A stretch of DNA of 64,000 bases from Notospermus geniculatus. Lineage: Eukaryota > Nemertea > Pilidiophora > Heteronemertea > Lineidae. Location of the stretch: positions 218,581 to 282,580 of the forward strand of contig NMRB01000633.1 of NCBI GenBank assembly GCA_002633025.1. Reading direction: 5' to 3'. Of the stretch, positions 1-11,340 are shown piece by piece; the first letter of the stretch is position 1; every line of letters begins with the position of its first letter. Under the pieces are notes generated by a model that did no database searches, was not told the origin of the DNA, and saw nothing but the letters and a program-made list of their open reading frames with translations. The position numbers were made by a program, and so were the translations under genes.

Positions 1-1626
1 TCAATAAGATCCTACAACTACCAAGGGAGGGTAGGCAATGTAAGACACTGACTAATGCTGCATGCCCTCCCTTTACTTCAGAGCACGTGGTGTTGTGTCC
101 CGCAGGCGCTCTCACCAAATACAGGAAACCTGCAATCAACTGGCGGCCCATTTTTGTGGTATGGTTCACAGCATGCACATATTTGTCCTCATTTTCCTCT
201 TCATCAACAGCATTTTTGATATCAAGCCAGGATATAACATGTCTGTAACACAGTTGTAAACATAGATCATTCATGCCAATAAACATTATACTTTCATACT
301 TGGCATGCCAGGGGCAGAGTTCTCCAGACTTGGGAATTGGTTAACCCATTCCAATCAAAATGACCAAAGAATATTACCACTTCAGGCCAATTTCTCATTT
401 TCATAATTGAGCAGGGTTGGCACAACAAGACTGAATCAACCATGTGAACAGGACCTTGGAGTAACTTAACCTATTTCAATTTTTTTTTTTTCAATTTGAC
501 TGAAGTGTCCACAAGGTCTTTTGAGATGTTTCACAAGTTGAAAATGTCGTCATGAGCTTGTAAGTACCGGGTATTTGATTTCCTGGTTGGCAACAGGAAG
601 AATGTACAATACAAATGATTTTTTAGTATCTGCAAATATTAGAAGTTTGCAGAGTAGAAAATCTTTGAATGACAATAGATTAGTCCAAGATTACAAGTAC
701 CGGGGTATGTCATTACCGAACAAGAAGCTTTTTTATGATCTATCACTAATTTCAATGTCCTCAGCCCAGGTATTGCAGTGACATGTTTCAACCATGCAGA
801 ACCTGAACACCTTCAGAAAACTTTTAAACATGCACCAATACGAAATTATCCGCAGCAAAAGAAAACTGAAAGAAGCCACGATATCTCAGTTTCTTTGCCA
901 TGTTTGCTGGCAGCATACGATGTCCATATCAAGATAGATCTCTGTTTGAATCAACAATGATCACCGTCATCATCACCATCTCTCAACCTTTTTCATAATG
1001 ATCACCAAACCTAGTTCATGTAGTTGTACATGTAAAGCAGACATCTCGGCTATTTATCCTCCATTTTATGGGACCATTTGCAACCAATAACTCGGACACA
1101 AATAACACAATTGCCAATATATTGTCAGAACATCATCCACTACATCATCATCAACAGCAAATTGAATGCGGTGGCTCTTTAATGATGCGGAATGGCCATT
1201 ACCTAAACCAATTAAAAGTGGAGACTAATTAAAAACAAAGTACAATGGCAGAATGCTGCATATTCAAAATAACTTCACACAAACTGAATTGAATCACATT
1301 TTTAGTATAGACAAGTCAGATGCTCCAACATCAGCATACACTTTATCTGAAAAGTGAAAGGACAGTCAATGAGTGCTCTCTGCTCACTCACAGTATTCAA
1401 TGAGTTAACCTGGCAATCAAACAAGGGCAGGTGTTGAACTCTAGACATTGATTCATACCTTGAACTCTTGCCTATCTCAAAGAACTCGTCATCTAGCCCA
1501 TGACTCATCTGTTCAAAAAATGATCAGACCATTGGGACTTCTAAGGTTGAAATCCTAGTACCCATGTTAGTTCTACATTCGGGTTTCAGCAGTCTTTTCT
1601 AGAGTTTCAGATTGTAAAGTTCCACT

Positions 1627-1692
1627 TGAAAAAGACTCCGGTTGGGGTCGAAAATTCGTGAATTCTGGAGATTGACTTCTTGCTTATTATCT
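1627..1692 (+). repeat. Dispersed repeat copy R1 with hammerhead-like core (degenerate)
   Basis: Plus-strand copy of the family best seen at 52568-52660. The stem GACTCC-GGTT-GGGGTC, the following GAAAATTCGTGAATTC hairpin and the TGGAGATTGACTTC tail are kept. The CTGANGA box has decayed to TTGAAAA. Confidence 0.6.
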
Positions 1693-2012
1693 AAGGTTGA
1701 AATCGATGTAGTTCTAGTTGCAGAAGTAGTATAAAATCATGTCTCTAGTACCCACTATTAGTCCAGTGGCAGTGATATTGACTTGGACTGTCTATGACCA
1801 TGTCTTAATTACTTTCAGGAGTGGCCGGCCACTCAGCCAAAAGATAGCATTTATCAGCTGACAAGTAGAGCAAAATGTTGAAGGTCATTCTGGTATACGG
1901 TGTCTGTCAAAAAGTTAGTACCCAGCAAATATCAGAATCTGACAGGCCAGATGGAAGTTCCAATGCAGTATGCAGAAATCTGTCCATTAAATTGAGTGGA
2001 GAAACTACACAA

Positions 2013-2163
2013 TAGGGAGGTTGAGATCAGCGACTTATCATGGATCGTGATACGTAATACGGATGGAAACGTACACAAAACTTGTCCTCGTTGTACAGAA
2101 TTCTATCTGTCTACATAAGGATGCGTGATACAAATATGTATGTTGCAGATCTCAACCTCCCTA
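2013..2163. mobile_element. Fold-back MITE, TAGGGAGGTT ends, in thymosin intron 1
   Basis: The segment begins TAGGGAGGTTGAGATC and ends with its inverse GATCTCAACCTCCCTA. Inner arms also pair partly (TCGTGATACG against CGTGATAC). It is about 150 bp with no ORF, and lies about 40 bp downstream of the thymosin exon donor. It shares end sequence with 22784-22912. Confidence 0.75.
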
Positions 2164-2209
2164 ATACCCGTACAACACTGCAACACACTGCTTTAGTGTT
2201 GATACTCAC

Positions 2210-2327
2210 ATTCTTTGTCTGGTAATACTTGTTTCTCCTGAGTTTCTACATGGTGAAGTTTGCCAACATCTGTGCTCTGGATCTGACCAGCGAGGGCGCT
2301 TGGGATAGCTTGCTTTTCAGTTGCCAT
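2210..2327 (-). CDS. Beta-thymosin (actin-binding, WH2-like), first coding exon; partial gene
   Basis: Read on the minus strand, an ATG at 2327-2325 opens a 39-codon frame starting MATEKQAIPS and ending in a clear beta-thymosin core, GKLHHVETQEKQVLPDKE. Family members have a K-L-K-x-T/V-E-T-Q-E-K-N-x-L-P-T-K-E pattern, which binds monomeric actin in the cytoplasm. The exon stops at a GTGAGT donor (2209-2204) after one base of the next codon, so the intron is phase 1. A TTTTTCAG acceptor lies just upstream of the ATG near 2371, so the 5'UTR is probably interrupted by an intron. No second ETQEK-type repeat was found in 1-2200, so the remaining exons must lie beyond the left edge or be too short to see. 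Invertebrate members often carry several thymosin repeats on separate exons, which would fit. Identity is strong; the rest of the gene is unseen. Confidence 0.8.
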
Positions 2328-2453
2328 TGTGGTTCAATTGGGAGGGTACGCTATGTCACAAATGGATCTGAAAAAGGAAACTTCTGAATGAGAAATTTTA
2401 ATGAGCAACAATAAAGAAATTGTCCCATCTTGACGTGGGCAGTTGGTAAAGAT

Positions 2454-2592
2454 CAGGGCTGACCGCACAGAAAGTCCAATAGTGCTACCGTTGCCTGTCA
2501 GCAGTTAGTTATAACACATTTTCCCATTACCTAAACCGCCGATAGGCACCAAAAGCACTATCGGACTTTCTGTGCGGTTGGCCCAGGGCTCT
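2454..2592. mobile_element. Small MITE with ACCGCACAGAAAGTCC inverted repeats
   Basis: GACCGCACAGAAAGTCCAAT near 2459 pairs with the inverse ATCGGACTTTCTGTGCGGTT near 2562-2581, enclosing about 80 bp. It is non-coding and lies just upstream of the thymosin first exon, so it might affect its promoter or 5'UTR intron. Confidence 0.65.
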
Positions 2593-2599
2593 GGTAGTA

Positions 2600-4003
2600 G
2601 ATTGCTAGCTGGCCTATTATAATGGTAGTGTGTGCCCACCCTCCGAAGTAGCCTACTTACTACCATGCAGATAGTCTGCAATGTAAATGAGGAACATCAC
2701 CTGGACTCGGCCATCGTGAGAGGATTGCCACACTAATTGTATAGGGTGAGTAGGGAGCAAGTTTCATGTGGACCCCGCCCCGCCCCTCCCCCCCCCCCGG
2801 GCTAGGCCTATGGTGTGATGATGCATGACAGGGCTGGCAAGATCCCTTAATCCCAAGACCTAACAGCCTCATGTATGTCATGAGACTCAACCTTCCACCT
2901 ACCTCTAAGTCTGCACAGGAAATAAGGAAGTGAACACAGTCAGTGATACTATACCACATACTGTGCAAGAAAATGATTTATGATATGCCTATAAATAGGC
3001 CTCAAGTATGGGAACCTAATAAGGTCAATATAGTAGAATAAGGTGACTGAACATTCATCTTTGCCTTCGCCCTTTGGTGGGGAAACCTTTTTTGGACAAC
3101 AGTCCTGAATGTTTGATGCAAGAAGGTTAAATATTTGGCCTACAGACTTATTCAGAAAGTTACGGTACTATTACTTGTAACAAGACAATAGGGGCATAGT
3201 ACAACACAAGACAAGACTATTTAATTTAAAAAAGAGTCAATGAGCACAAGACTGCCGTCAATACACCTCCCCTTGACATGTTTGAAATCGATGTAAACCA
3301 GGTACAATGTACAAGTCCCCTTCACACAGCTACTGTGTCCATCCATTTTTCCCCAGTCAACATTGTACATGTATATTATAGGAAGTTCACATCATCATCA
3401 TCCTTGAACTGAATGCACTTGACTTGATAGCACAGCTTCCAGGATGTCCCCGAGGAGCTGCGGATAGATTCAATGAATGCTGCTGAAATGTACAGTACTG
3501 GTGCAGAATGGGCATGTCAGGACTGATACTGCTGGTGAAGAAAATAAAACGGACAGGATTGCATGGATAGAGTTTTCTTTGAATTTTGATATCAGCTAGT
3601 ACCTCTATCATATGTAGCAAAATACATGTATTCAATAAAGAAGAGTACGTTTGACAAGACACAGATACCATACATACCAATCAATACAGCTGAGTCTGGG
3701 GATGCTGTGTGTCTACCAGTGCCACAACTGGAGTTGTTTGCAACTGGAGTTGTTTGCAGTTCACAAGCATATGTACAGAGCCATTTCAATTGGCTGTGGT
3801 GTGTACATTGCATATTGTGTCAAGGATGGAACATGGCAGTTTGCCATTGTGTCCTCACTCAGTCAGAATGTCAGTGCTTGCACCACAGTGGAGAACATGC
3901 ACATGTACATGTATTTTCTTCACGAGATTACAAAGGCTTCATCTTTCAAAACATGCAGAGGTTGGCATTGCAAAGGAGCACAAAAGATTTTTTTTTAAAT
4001 CCT
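2600..4003. other. No supportable gene; simple non-coding sequence
   Basis: Short overlapping ORFs only, with no splice-consistent exon or family motif. There is a C-rich run near 2770-2800 and TACATGTA-rich stretches near 3620-3910. Confidence 0.5.
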
Positions 4004-5655
4004 GGGCCCGTATGCATAAAGGAGGTGGTAACTATACCCTGGTTTAGCCTATTCTGAGAATTGTTATTCTTCTCTCCCTGGTTTAGAAAATTCNATGAAG
4101 GAGGTGGTAGGCCTAACTATACCCTGGTTTATAGCCTATTCTGAGAATTGTTATTCTTCTCTCCCTGGTTTAGAAAATTCGGTATGCATAAAACAAAGTA
4201 TAACAATTCTGTGTATAACTAAACTAAGTTTAAGCTTATTCCACAGTGTAGTGTTATTCCACGGTATTTGTGTGCAAAGCCTGCAGGAAATCTATTATTA
4301 GATGATTTGGACCCTTTATGCAAATTAAGTCACAACAGAGTTACACCTGCCAAACAGTCAACAAGTGCTCCCAAAGAGGCTGACAGGGAAAACAGCTTAT
4401 TCCGCGGTTTAATGTTATTCTATGGTATTGGAGTCTTTTCTCACAATCAGACTGGTTTCATAAAATACTAGTACAATGCATGTCATGTCTGGTGATCCTT
4501 ATCAGGGCTCGGTTTTTCGAAAGTCCCACTATCTCCATCATGGCGTTTGGTCTTCTTGGCGTTATCTCCTCTACGCACTAATCCAAAATCATCGCCATGT
4601 TAGGGTTAAAGTAGTTTTGAACAACCACGCCAATGGTTGCAATTATTTCAGTCATTTGGAGTCAGCAGCCCTTCAACAGAATACAATTTGATGATGCACA
4701 GTGCTTCATTCTGCCTTACTCTACTCCTTAAACATAGCTAGGCCTACCCCTTGGTAAGTTTAAGTTACAACAGCAAATCTGGCATATTAACACCACAGAA
4801 TAAGCTATTCCATCTTTATGCATTCGACCGCCTATTCCATGAATAGCGTTATTCCACAGTTTTGCTTAAGGCCATATAAAATTAATGAATAGATTCTCAT
4901 CACTAGGATTTCAAAAATTTGGCGGGGAGGCGAATTTATATTTTATATTTTGTATTTTTTTATAAATTTTATACTTTCCTTTCCTTCATGTCCAATGTGA
5001 AATTAGAAGATCTAACTCATATATATTGGTAAAAAGAACTGTATTTTGATGTAAATAAATGTAAATAATTACAAAATAAACTGCATTTCAAACTATGAAC
5101 TTGTTTTTTCGAACTTTTTTAAACTATGAACTGTTATAAAAACTAAAACATAGTACAAACAGACCTCCCACATGAGGCATACGGTATATACTTCAATATA
5201 AAAGAGGAGACATCAGAGTCTGAACGTGGTAGGCCTACTTTTGTGATGTCAACCTCACAATCAGCAGACTTAGCTAGGTAAAATTTAAAAGACCACTTCT
5301 CAATACTCCACCAGACTCAGAGGCAAGGGTATACAGTGAACCTCACAATCAACAGACCAGGATACATTGCCACAGAACTTAGACTAGACAAGACACAAGA
5401 GGCACGTCTGGAGAACCACTTTTCAACACTTCAGCAGCAAAGGACAGGATATACTGTTACTTTGTGGAATCGATGAATATGAATCTCATATATAGACTAG
5501 GTTAAATTTCAGTTGCATTTACACTAGAGGAGACACAAGAGGTACACCATTTGGAGGACCACTTTTCAACACTTCAGCAGCAAAGGTCAGGATATACTAA
5601 ATATTTATGTCAACAATAACTCCCTCAAACTGTCATCCCTAAGGGTTTTTGACAT

Positions 5656-8600
5656 CTATGAATCAGAATCACTGTCCTCATGAGCTCGCAAGTTACGGAC
5701 TGGCTTTGGCGTGAAAACTCTTGTTCTCCTCTGCTCTTTCTTTAGTCCTTTCTTGTGACATGATTGGCACAGAGGATAGAAACCTGTTTCAACTTCACGC
5801 AAGTCTTCTTCAGAACCACAGTAAAGACAAATGTCTTCGTATCCAGCAGCGTAATAAGGTAATTCTGTTTTGTCAGCACAAGAAAGGTCTACCCTAGAAT
5901 ACACAACTGGTAAGGTGGACTCTTCATCATCAACCAAGAGGTCAGCAAAGTTACAGCCACAGGAGTACACAACGTCATCAAGAAGTTGTTGAATGGCATC
6001 CTTTTCACCGAGTTTGAGCTTCTTGGCACTGTGGAGCAGCCGCCACTTTCCGCACTCCTCACACTGAATCACAACCTGAAAGAGTATACATATTTTTTTT
6101 AAATTCAAGGTCAGCACTCAGCAGTAAATACCATCACCCCTGCAACTGATACATACTGAAGTATTCTGTGCTGTTTGCTTTGTTGGGTTGAATGGCATAC
6201 CATGTCCTTTCTTGGTTTTGGCTTCCAGGGACGGACGATATTTCTCGGTGGTTTCTTTTCCATACAGCTCTTCAAATGGGCGGTACCTGAATGGATACAA
6301 CTCAACATTAGAAACTATCAGTCAAGGTATTTACCTTGAAGTTAACCTGTGGCTGAACATAGAAGCAAACATTCCACAGCTGGCCATGAGAGTACGCCAG
6401 CACAAGTGATTTTTGCTATATAGATGCAGTTTTCAGAGCCAGTAAATAAATTATTATTATTATGCAAAACCTTTCTCTAATTTCACAATGCGCAATCATG
6501 CATTTCAACATACCGGTCTCCAACTGGTTCTGGATCAGGTAGGTGGTGTATATCCCGGAACACAGCAGTAGGTAGTCTAGGTGGCAGATGATACTGGCAT
6601 GCTGGGTCGTCACATTTTTTCACACTGAATAGGTAATGTCTGAAATATTCAAACAAATAAATTATACACATAGTCAGCCTCATTAATTTAAAGCTTTTTA
6701 CTGCTAGAGAGAAGCAACTATATTGCCTTCTATGACCCTGAAAAATTAGGAAAACTTTTTGTTCTCCAGCCCTCAGCTTGTTTTGTATTCTGGAAAAAAA
6801 CACTGTGTTTTTATAATATGCAATGTACATACCTATTCTTGCAATGAGTGGTTAGAAAATCTTGTAGCTTCTTCTTCGACTTGATTTTTGCCACACTAGT
6901 ATCGGAACGGGACACTGCTGGGTCAATCTGTTGCATGAAGGACCACATTGCATCAATTTGATCGCTGTTGGCTGGTTGAAATACCGATATTGGACGTTCT
7001 GAGTACTTCAGGCGTTCCATCACAGACTGCACAAGCTCTGTGCAGGGTGCCACAGATTGTAGTACCTCTTGTTCAACCTACATGTACAAAGAAAGGGAAA
7101 GTAGTGAAAGTACGTTCACAGACCTCAGTGCATGCAGAAACAGTAGTGGAAACAGTTTTTATGCAATCATGAGACAATTTTTAAGGAATCAGAATTTACA
7201 ACTCTGTACCAGGTCTTGAAAAAAATCTGTTTCAAGAGCACACTTGTCCACACAACTCTACTACCTGACCTGAAAACAATAGCTGAAAACAATATCTCAC
7301 CTGTGGATTATCTTCAGCCAGTTTTCGTATTGCTTTCATGGAGTTACATCCTTTNAATGAGTGGTTAGAAAATCTTGTAGCTTCTTCTTCGACTTGATTT
7401 TTGCCACACTAGTATCGGAACGGGACACCGCTGGGTCAATCTGATGCATGAAGGACCACATTGCATCAATTTGATCGCTGTTGGCTGGTTGAAATACCGA
7501 TATTGGAGGTCCTGAGTACTTCAGGCGTTCCATTTCAGACTGCACAAGCTCTGTGCAGGGTGCCACAGATTGTAGTACCTCTTGTTCAACCTACAAAGAA
7601 AGGGAAAGTAGTGAAAGTAAGTTCACAGACCTCAGTGCATGCAGAAACAATAGTGGAAACAGTTTTTATGCAATCATGAGACAATTTTTAAGGAATCAGA
7701 ATTTACAACTCTGTACCAGGTCTTGAGAGCACAGGTTCATTTTTTAAAAAAAACACTTGTCCACACAACTCTACTACCTGACCTGAAAACAATAGCTGAA
7801 AACAATATCTCACCTGTGGATTATCTTCAGCCAGTTTTCGTATTGCTTTCATGGAGTTACATCCTTTCAACCCTGTTTCAATTGCCGTCTCAGTTCGCAT
7901 CAGTCCTACACCCTGGAGGTCAAGGTTAATGACACTCATCACTCTCTCAGCTGGATCTTTTCATGAGTTGTAAGGAGGGGTTCGAGCAGCTGTTAGGATA
8001 TCCAAATCCCTCTTCAGAAACAAGCAGATCAAAGCTGCTTGCACAGAGAAGAGATTGACCCGATGGTCAGGTCCTCCATCTGTATACAGAAGTAAGATAG
8101 GGGAGTCAACACCACCAGCCTGCAGAACTGAATTTAACTCAGTGATGTGTCTCAATGCGTTTGACGGTTGAAAGCAATGCTCCTTTATGCCTACAGAGAC
8201 TTGCCCCCTGTACCATGAACCTCCCATGTCCTCTGGGATATCAATGCGTAGTGTCACACTGGGAATAAGGGACAGCTTCGTGAAGTCATGGTCTGCTACC
8301 TGGAAATATGTGTCCTTGGCAACTCTAACCCGCCTCCCACGCTCCACAGCTGCCACAGGATAGTTTGGCTCTCCCACTTTACAAGTATGTTTATCGTCCA
8401 TGCATATCATCTGGGCATCATTTCTAAATCTAACAGCGAATTCCTTGAGGTACCTGAAGATCGCACTTGCATAGTGACAATCGATGTGATCAAGTCGGAA
8501 CTGTCTGGCTTGGACCATGTGCTTTACCTTCAAGCGGCCAGTGCAATAGGCCTACTTCGCAGTATTGGCTGTTGATCGCCGTGGCCAAAACTGTATTCTT

Positions 8601-10340
8601 AGCCACTGCAAGCTGGGGATGGGCGTTCTTCAGGACATGTTCTTTTGACCTGTTCATGGAGGTCCCTGACACTCAGGGCAGCAGCGAAATGGGTAGCAAC
8701 ATCTCCGTCAACCGCATCATGTCGACGATCATCGACAGCAGTCTCAACTGATGAATCAATATATATTTCTGGCAGTATTCCAAAAATACTTCAAACTGTT
8801 CAGGGCGATGATTTAGAATGCGATTGTCCAACACAAGTTCAGGGTCTTGAAATTCAAGGAGCTCGGCTACACGTTTGTCAACATTTGCCTCGTCAGCATG
8901 CATTGCTGCTGAGCTATCTCCGGTGAGTCGCCTATATATCTCCCTCAGAAGTGCTGGCTTACTGTTTGTCACTGTACCAAAGGCATGGACAAACTCATGG
9001 CGCACCAATCTGGAATGAAACTTTGGAAAGTTCAGTGACTCCCTGACTTTGATATTTTCAGATACAAGGGATGCTTCATCGATATTGTCAGGAATTGTCC
9101 AAGCAAAGTTCAAAGTTTCTTTGCCAATGCTGTGACGAAAGCACATAGTTCTGCTTGGGAAGACGAATCCCTTCATGTAGTTGTGTTTCTTCCAAGGAAC
9201 CCCTGCTGGAGCGAATAAATCAATCTGCACAGGTTTGAAGTGACCAGCCTTTTCCAGTTCCTCATGCAGGGTTCGGTAAAGTTCCAACTGATCAATGGTG
9301 ATGAGTTCTGCTTTTGGATATGTGTCCCACTTCTCTCTGTCAGTTTCTAAAAACTCTAACTTGGCACGGTTTGCTTTTGACTTGGCTGCCTGTTCACTCA
9401 GGTATTCTGCGTACTTTTGCAAATTGGTGGCAAGTTGGAGGAGAATGTCATGGATCTTGGACCATTTCCTTCTCTTCATGTACGGCTGTTCAATGATCGA
9501 AAGCAAAGCTGCTGCATGACTGCACAGCAAAGTATTTGTTAGGACGCACTCATCCAGTTTTCTCTTCTTTCTCAGTTCTGGCTTGTTGAAACCCTGGAAG
9601 GATGTCAGCTCTTTGGGGACGCTGCATCCTCTGCTGCCTAGAGTGGAATGGTTTCCATCGACATACCATAGTGCATCTCCAAGTGTGTTCACAAATTGGA
9701 ACCCCAGAACATTTTTTTCTGCAGAGTCCCACCCAACTTTATACTCTTCCAACCAGTCAATTAATTTGTTCTTCAACAAGAGTTTGTTGTTGTGTACATT
9801 CCACTTTGTAGGGAGCAATGAGCCACCACTTGCACTGGCTGCAAGCATGACAGAAAAGGCATTTCGATTTCCAGCAGACTCGGGGGGGTCCTCATTTTGA
9901 CTTGCCTTCACACTATACGAGATGAAATTACCAATAGTGTTCGCAATGTCACTGATTACTGTAGAAAGATCCACCTTCACAAGGGAATCGGTTCTGCTGT
10001 TCCCAACAGAAGCTGACACAACTCCGTAGTCACGGAGGTCAATGCCAGCACCGGAAGGCATGCACTCCAGAGCCCCGCCGGCAAAGTTATTGTACAAGTC
10101 ACGCACAGTTAATGTACCGGGAACGTTGATGCCGAACCAGGGCTTTACTACAGCAGCCCCACAAACGATTTGCAAAACTACAAACCCCATCGTTATCCAT
10201 GAAAGGCGATTTTCACAAGTTTTTCGTGTACGAACAGCGACATCCATGAATTTCATAGCTGGCGGCGGCACATTGTGCATGTCATGTGCATGCAGAACCG
10301 GCTTGGATGATGCATAGAGAGAAACACGAGATACTTTCAA
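5656..10340 (-). pseudogene. DDE-transposase-like gene with C-terminal Cys-rich (zinc-binding-like) region, 5 exons, disabled
   Basis: Exon 1 runs 10340-7814. Its first 1.67 kb is open (8673-10340), but no in-frame ATG opens it: the first codon is TTG and the first ATG is 20 codons in. Collinear coding then shifts frame near 8760 and near 8622-8632, meets TAG at 8552-8554 and TGA at 7961-7963, and resumes each time. Across these breaks lie possible catalytic residues: a D in MICMDDKHTCKVGEP, a D in LLYTDGGPDHR, and an E just after the TGA (KDPAERVM). Exons 2-5 (7077-6833, 6639-6514, 6286-6157, 6075-5656) have good GT/AG sites and compatible phases. Exon 2 is repeated at 7590-7356. Exon 3 has CDDPAC. 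Exon 5 has CEECGKWRLL, CGC, CLYC and CQSC pairs, then an acidic/serine tail. TIRs around it argue for a mobile origin. It could still be a locally decayed copy of a widespread family. The DDE reading is inference. Confidence 0.7.
6845..7870. repeat. About 510-bp direct duplication across single n at 7355 (probable assembly artefact)
   Basis: 6845-7354 and 7356-7870 are near-identical and both contain exon 2 of the DDE-like gene plus part of the following intron and the end of exon 1. They differ by small indels (for example an extra CATGTA near 7080) and scattered substitutions. The n at the exact junction suggests two haplotypes joined head to tail. Confidence 0.7.
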
Positions 10341-10839
10341 GCGACCACTAGTAACACTGGCGGTTCACAGGTGGCGCGCGCAATCAATATCGACGATCTT
10401 TGTGAAAGCAGACGATCGAAATGGAGGAAAAACACAGTTTTTAGGATAAATATAAAATATAAAAAAAAATCGGGACGGAGGCAAAAATCGGGACGGACGG
10501 TGATGAGAATCTATTTATTAATTTTACATGGCCTAAACCACTGTTATGCATACCGTTGGTGGTACAACCGTGAAGTTATACCTGGAATAAGCTACCTCCC
10601 TTAATCCACCTTTATGCATACGGGCCCTGGTGTAACACTGGGTGTTACACTATGCCCGGTGTTTATGTGGAGAAATTGGGTGTTACACCAAACACTGACA
10701 CCAAACACCACTTTCAAGACGGATTTTGACCTCACCCAAGTGGAATTCAGCACTCAGCATGGGACGTCGCGTCGCGTCATTTCACTGGAGTACACAGTGT
10801 GGATGCATTACGTCACGTCATTTCTTGTCCTTAATACCC

Positions 10840-11113
10840 GCCGCACACGAGTGCAATTTTTTCTCCGACGTTGCCTCCATGGGAGTTTTTTGCCTCAGCC
10901 TCCTGTCACCGCACACGGTGCGTCAGCCGCCGCACACGATTGCAATTTTGCCTCCTGTAGATGCGGCGTAACGTCATTTCAAACATGTTTGATCTGCGTT
11001 GGAGGCAAAAAAATCCGTCTCCGCCTCTGCCTCCGACCACCGCACACGATGACATTTGCACGTAGGAGGCAAAAATCTCCATAGTTGGAGGCAAAATTGC
11101 ACTCGTGTGCGGC
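10840..11113. mobile_element. MITE with GCCGCACACGAGTGCAATTTT ends
   Basis: GCCGCACACGAGTGCAA at 10840 pairs with TTGCACTCGTGTGCGGC ending at 11113. The interior is several inverted GGAGGCAAAA / TTTTGCCTCC blocks and further CCGCACACG words. It is 274 bp and non-coding. Confidence 0.75.
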
Positions 11114-11190
11114 CCGCTTAATTTTGGCATTGATTTGAATTTTTCATAAAAGAAAGTCCTTTTTCAATCAACTAGACTTTCGGTACGAGA

Positions 11191-11340
11191 TAAAAATGTT
11201 CCCTCAATGTCGGGCGACATACCTCATGTCCCCCCTTTGGGATGATAATTGATATGTCTCCTTCGCAAAGCCTCGGGACACATATCATCCCAGCTGGGGG
11301 ACATTCGGTATGTCACCCGACATTTCGGGCAACATTTTTA
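11191..11340. mobile_element. Fold-back MITE (AAAAATGTT ends, CCCGACATT arms)
   Basis: TAAAAATGTTCCC at 11191 pairs with the inverse GGGCAACATTTTTA ending at 11340. Inner arms GTCGGGCGACATACC / GGTATGTCACCCGAC and GGGATGAT / ATCATCCC also pair. Confidence 0.7.

Larger units (their letters stand above)
4870..10533 (-). mobile_element. DNA transposon, 5.66 kb, 34-bp TIRs, carrying a DDE-like gene
   Basis: The terminal repeat at 4870-4903 starts GGCCATATAAAATTAAT and ends AGATTCTCATCAC. Its inverse at 10500-10533 matches at 32 of 34 positions by eye. The flanks are TTAA (4866-4869) and TAAA (10534-10537), compatible with a TTAA or TAA target duplication with one change. Everything between the ends is explained by one minus-strand gene plus terminal non-coding sequence. 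The right subterminal region has a repeated AATCGGGACGGA motif. The left one has three imperfect copies of ACCACTTTTCAACACTTC-type sequence at 5280-5600. The superfamily is not assigned: TTAA-like sites occur in piggyBac and Kolobok, but the protein does not obviously belong to either. Confidence 0.8.
4004..10627. mobile_element. Outer repeat element interrupted by the 5.66 kb transposon (nested insertion)
   Basis: GGGCCCGTATGCATAAAGG at 4004-4022 has a perfect 19-bp inverted partner at 10609-10627. Between each end and the inner element lie similar motifs (ACTATACCCTGGTTTA-type, GGAATAAGCT, TATGCATA, ATTCCACAGT). I read this as one older fold-back element of roughly 0.96 kb, split into 4004-4869 and 10534-10627 by insertion of the inner transposon. 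A duplicated segment (4021-4093 against 4095-4182) around the single n at 4094 is probably an assembly join. Confidence 0.6.

Noticed and set aside
3626-4057. 143-codon plus-strand ORF
   Set aside because: No domain, biased Cys/His composition, and it overlaps a repeat boundary at 4004; other frames are equally open.
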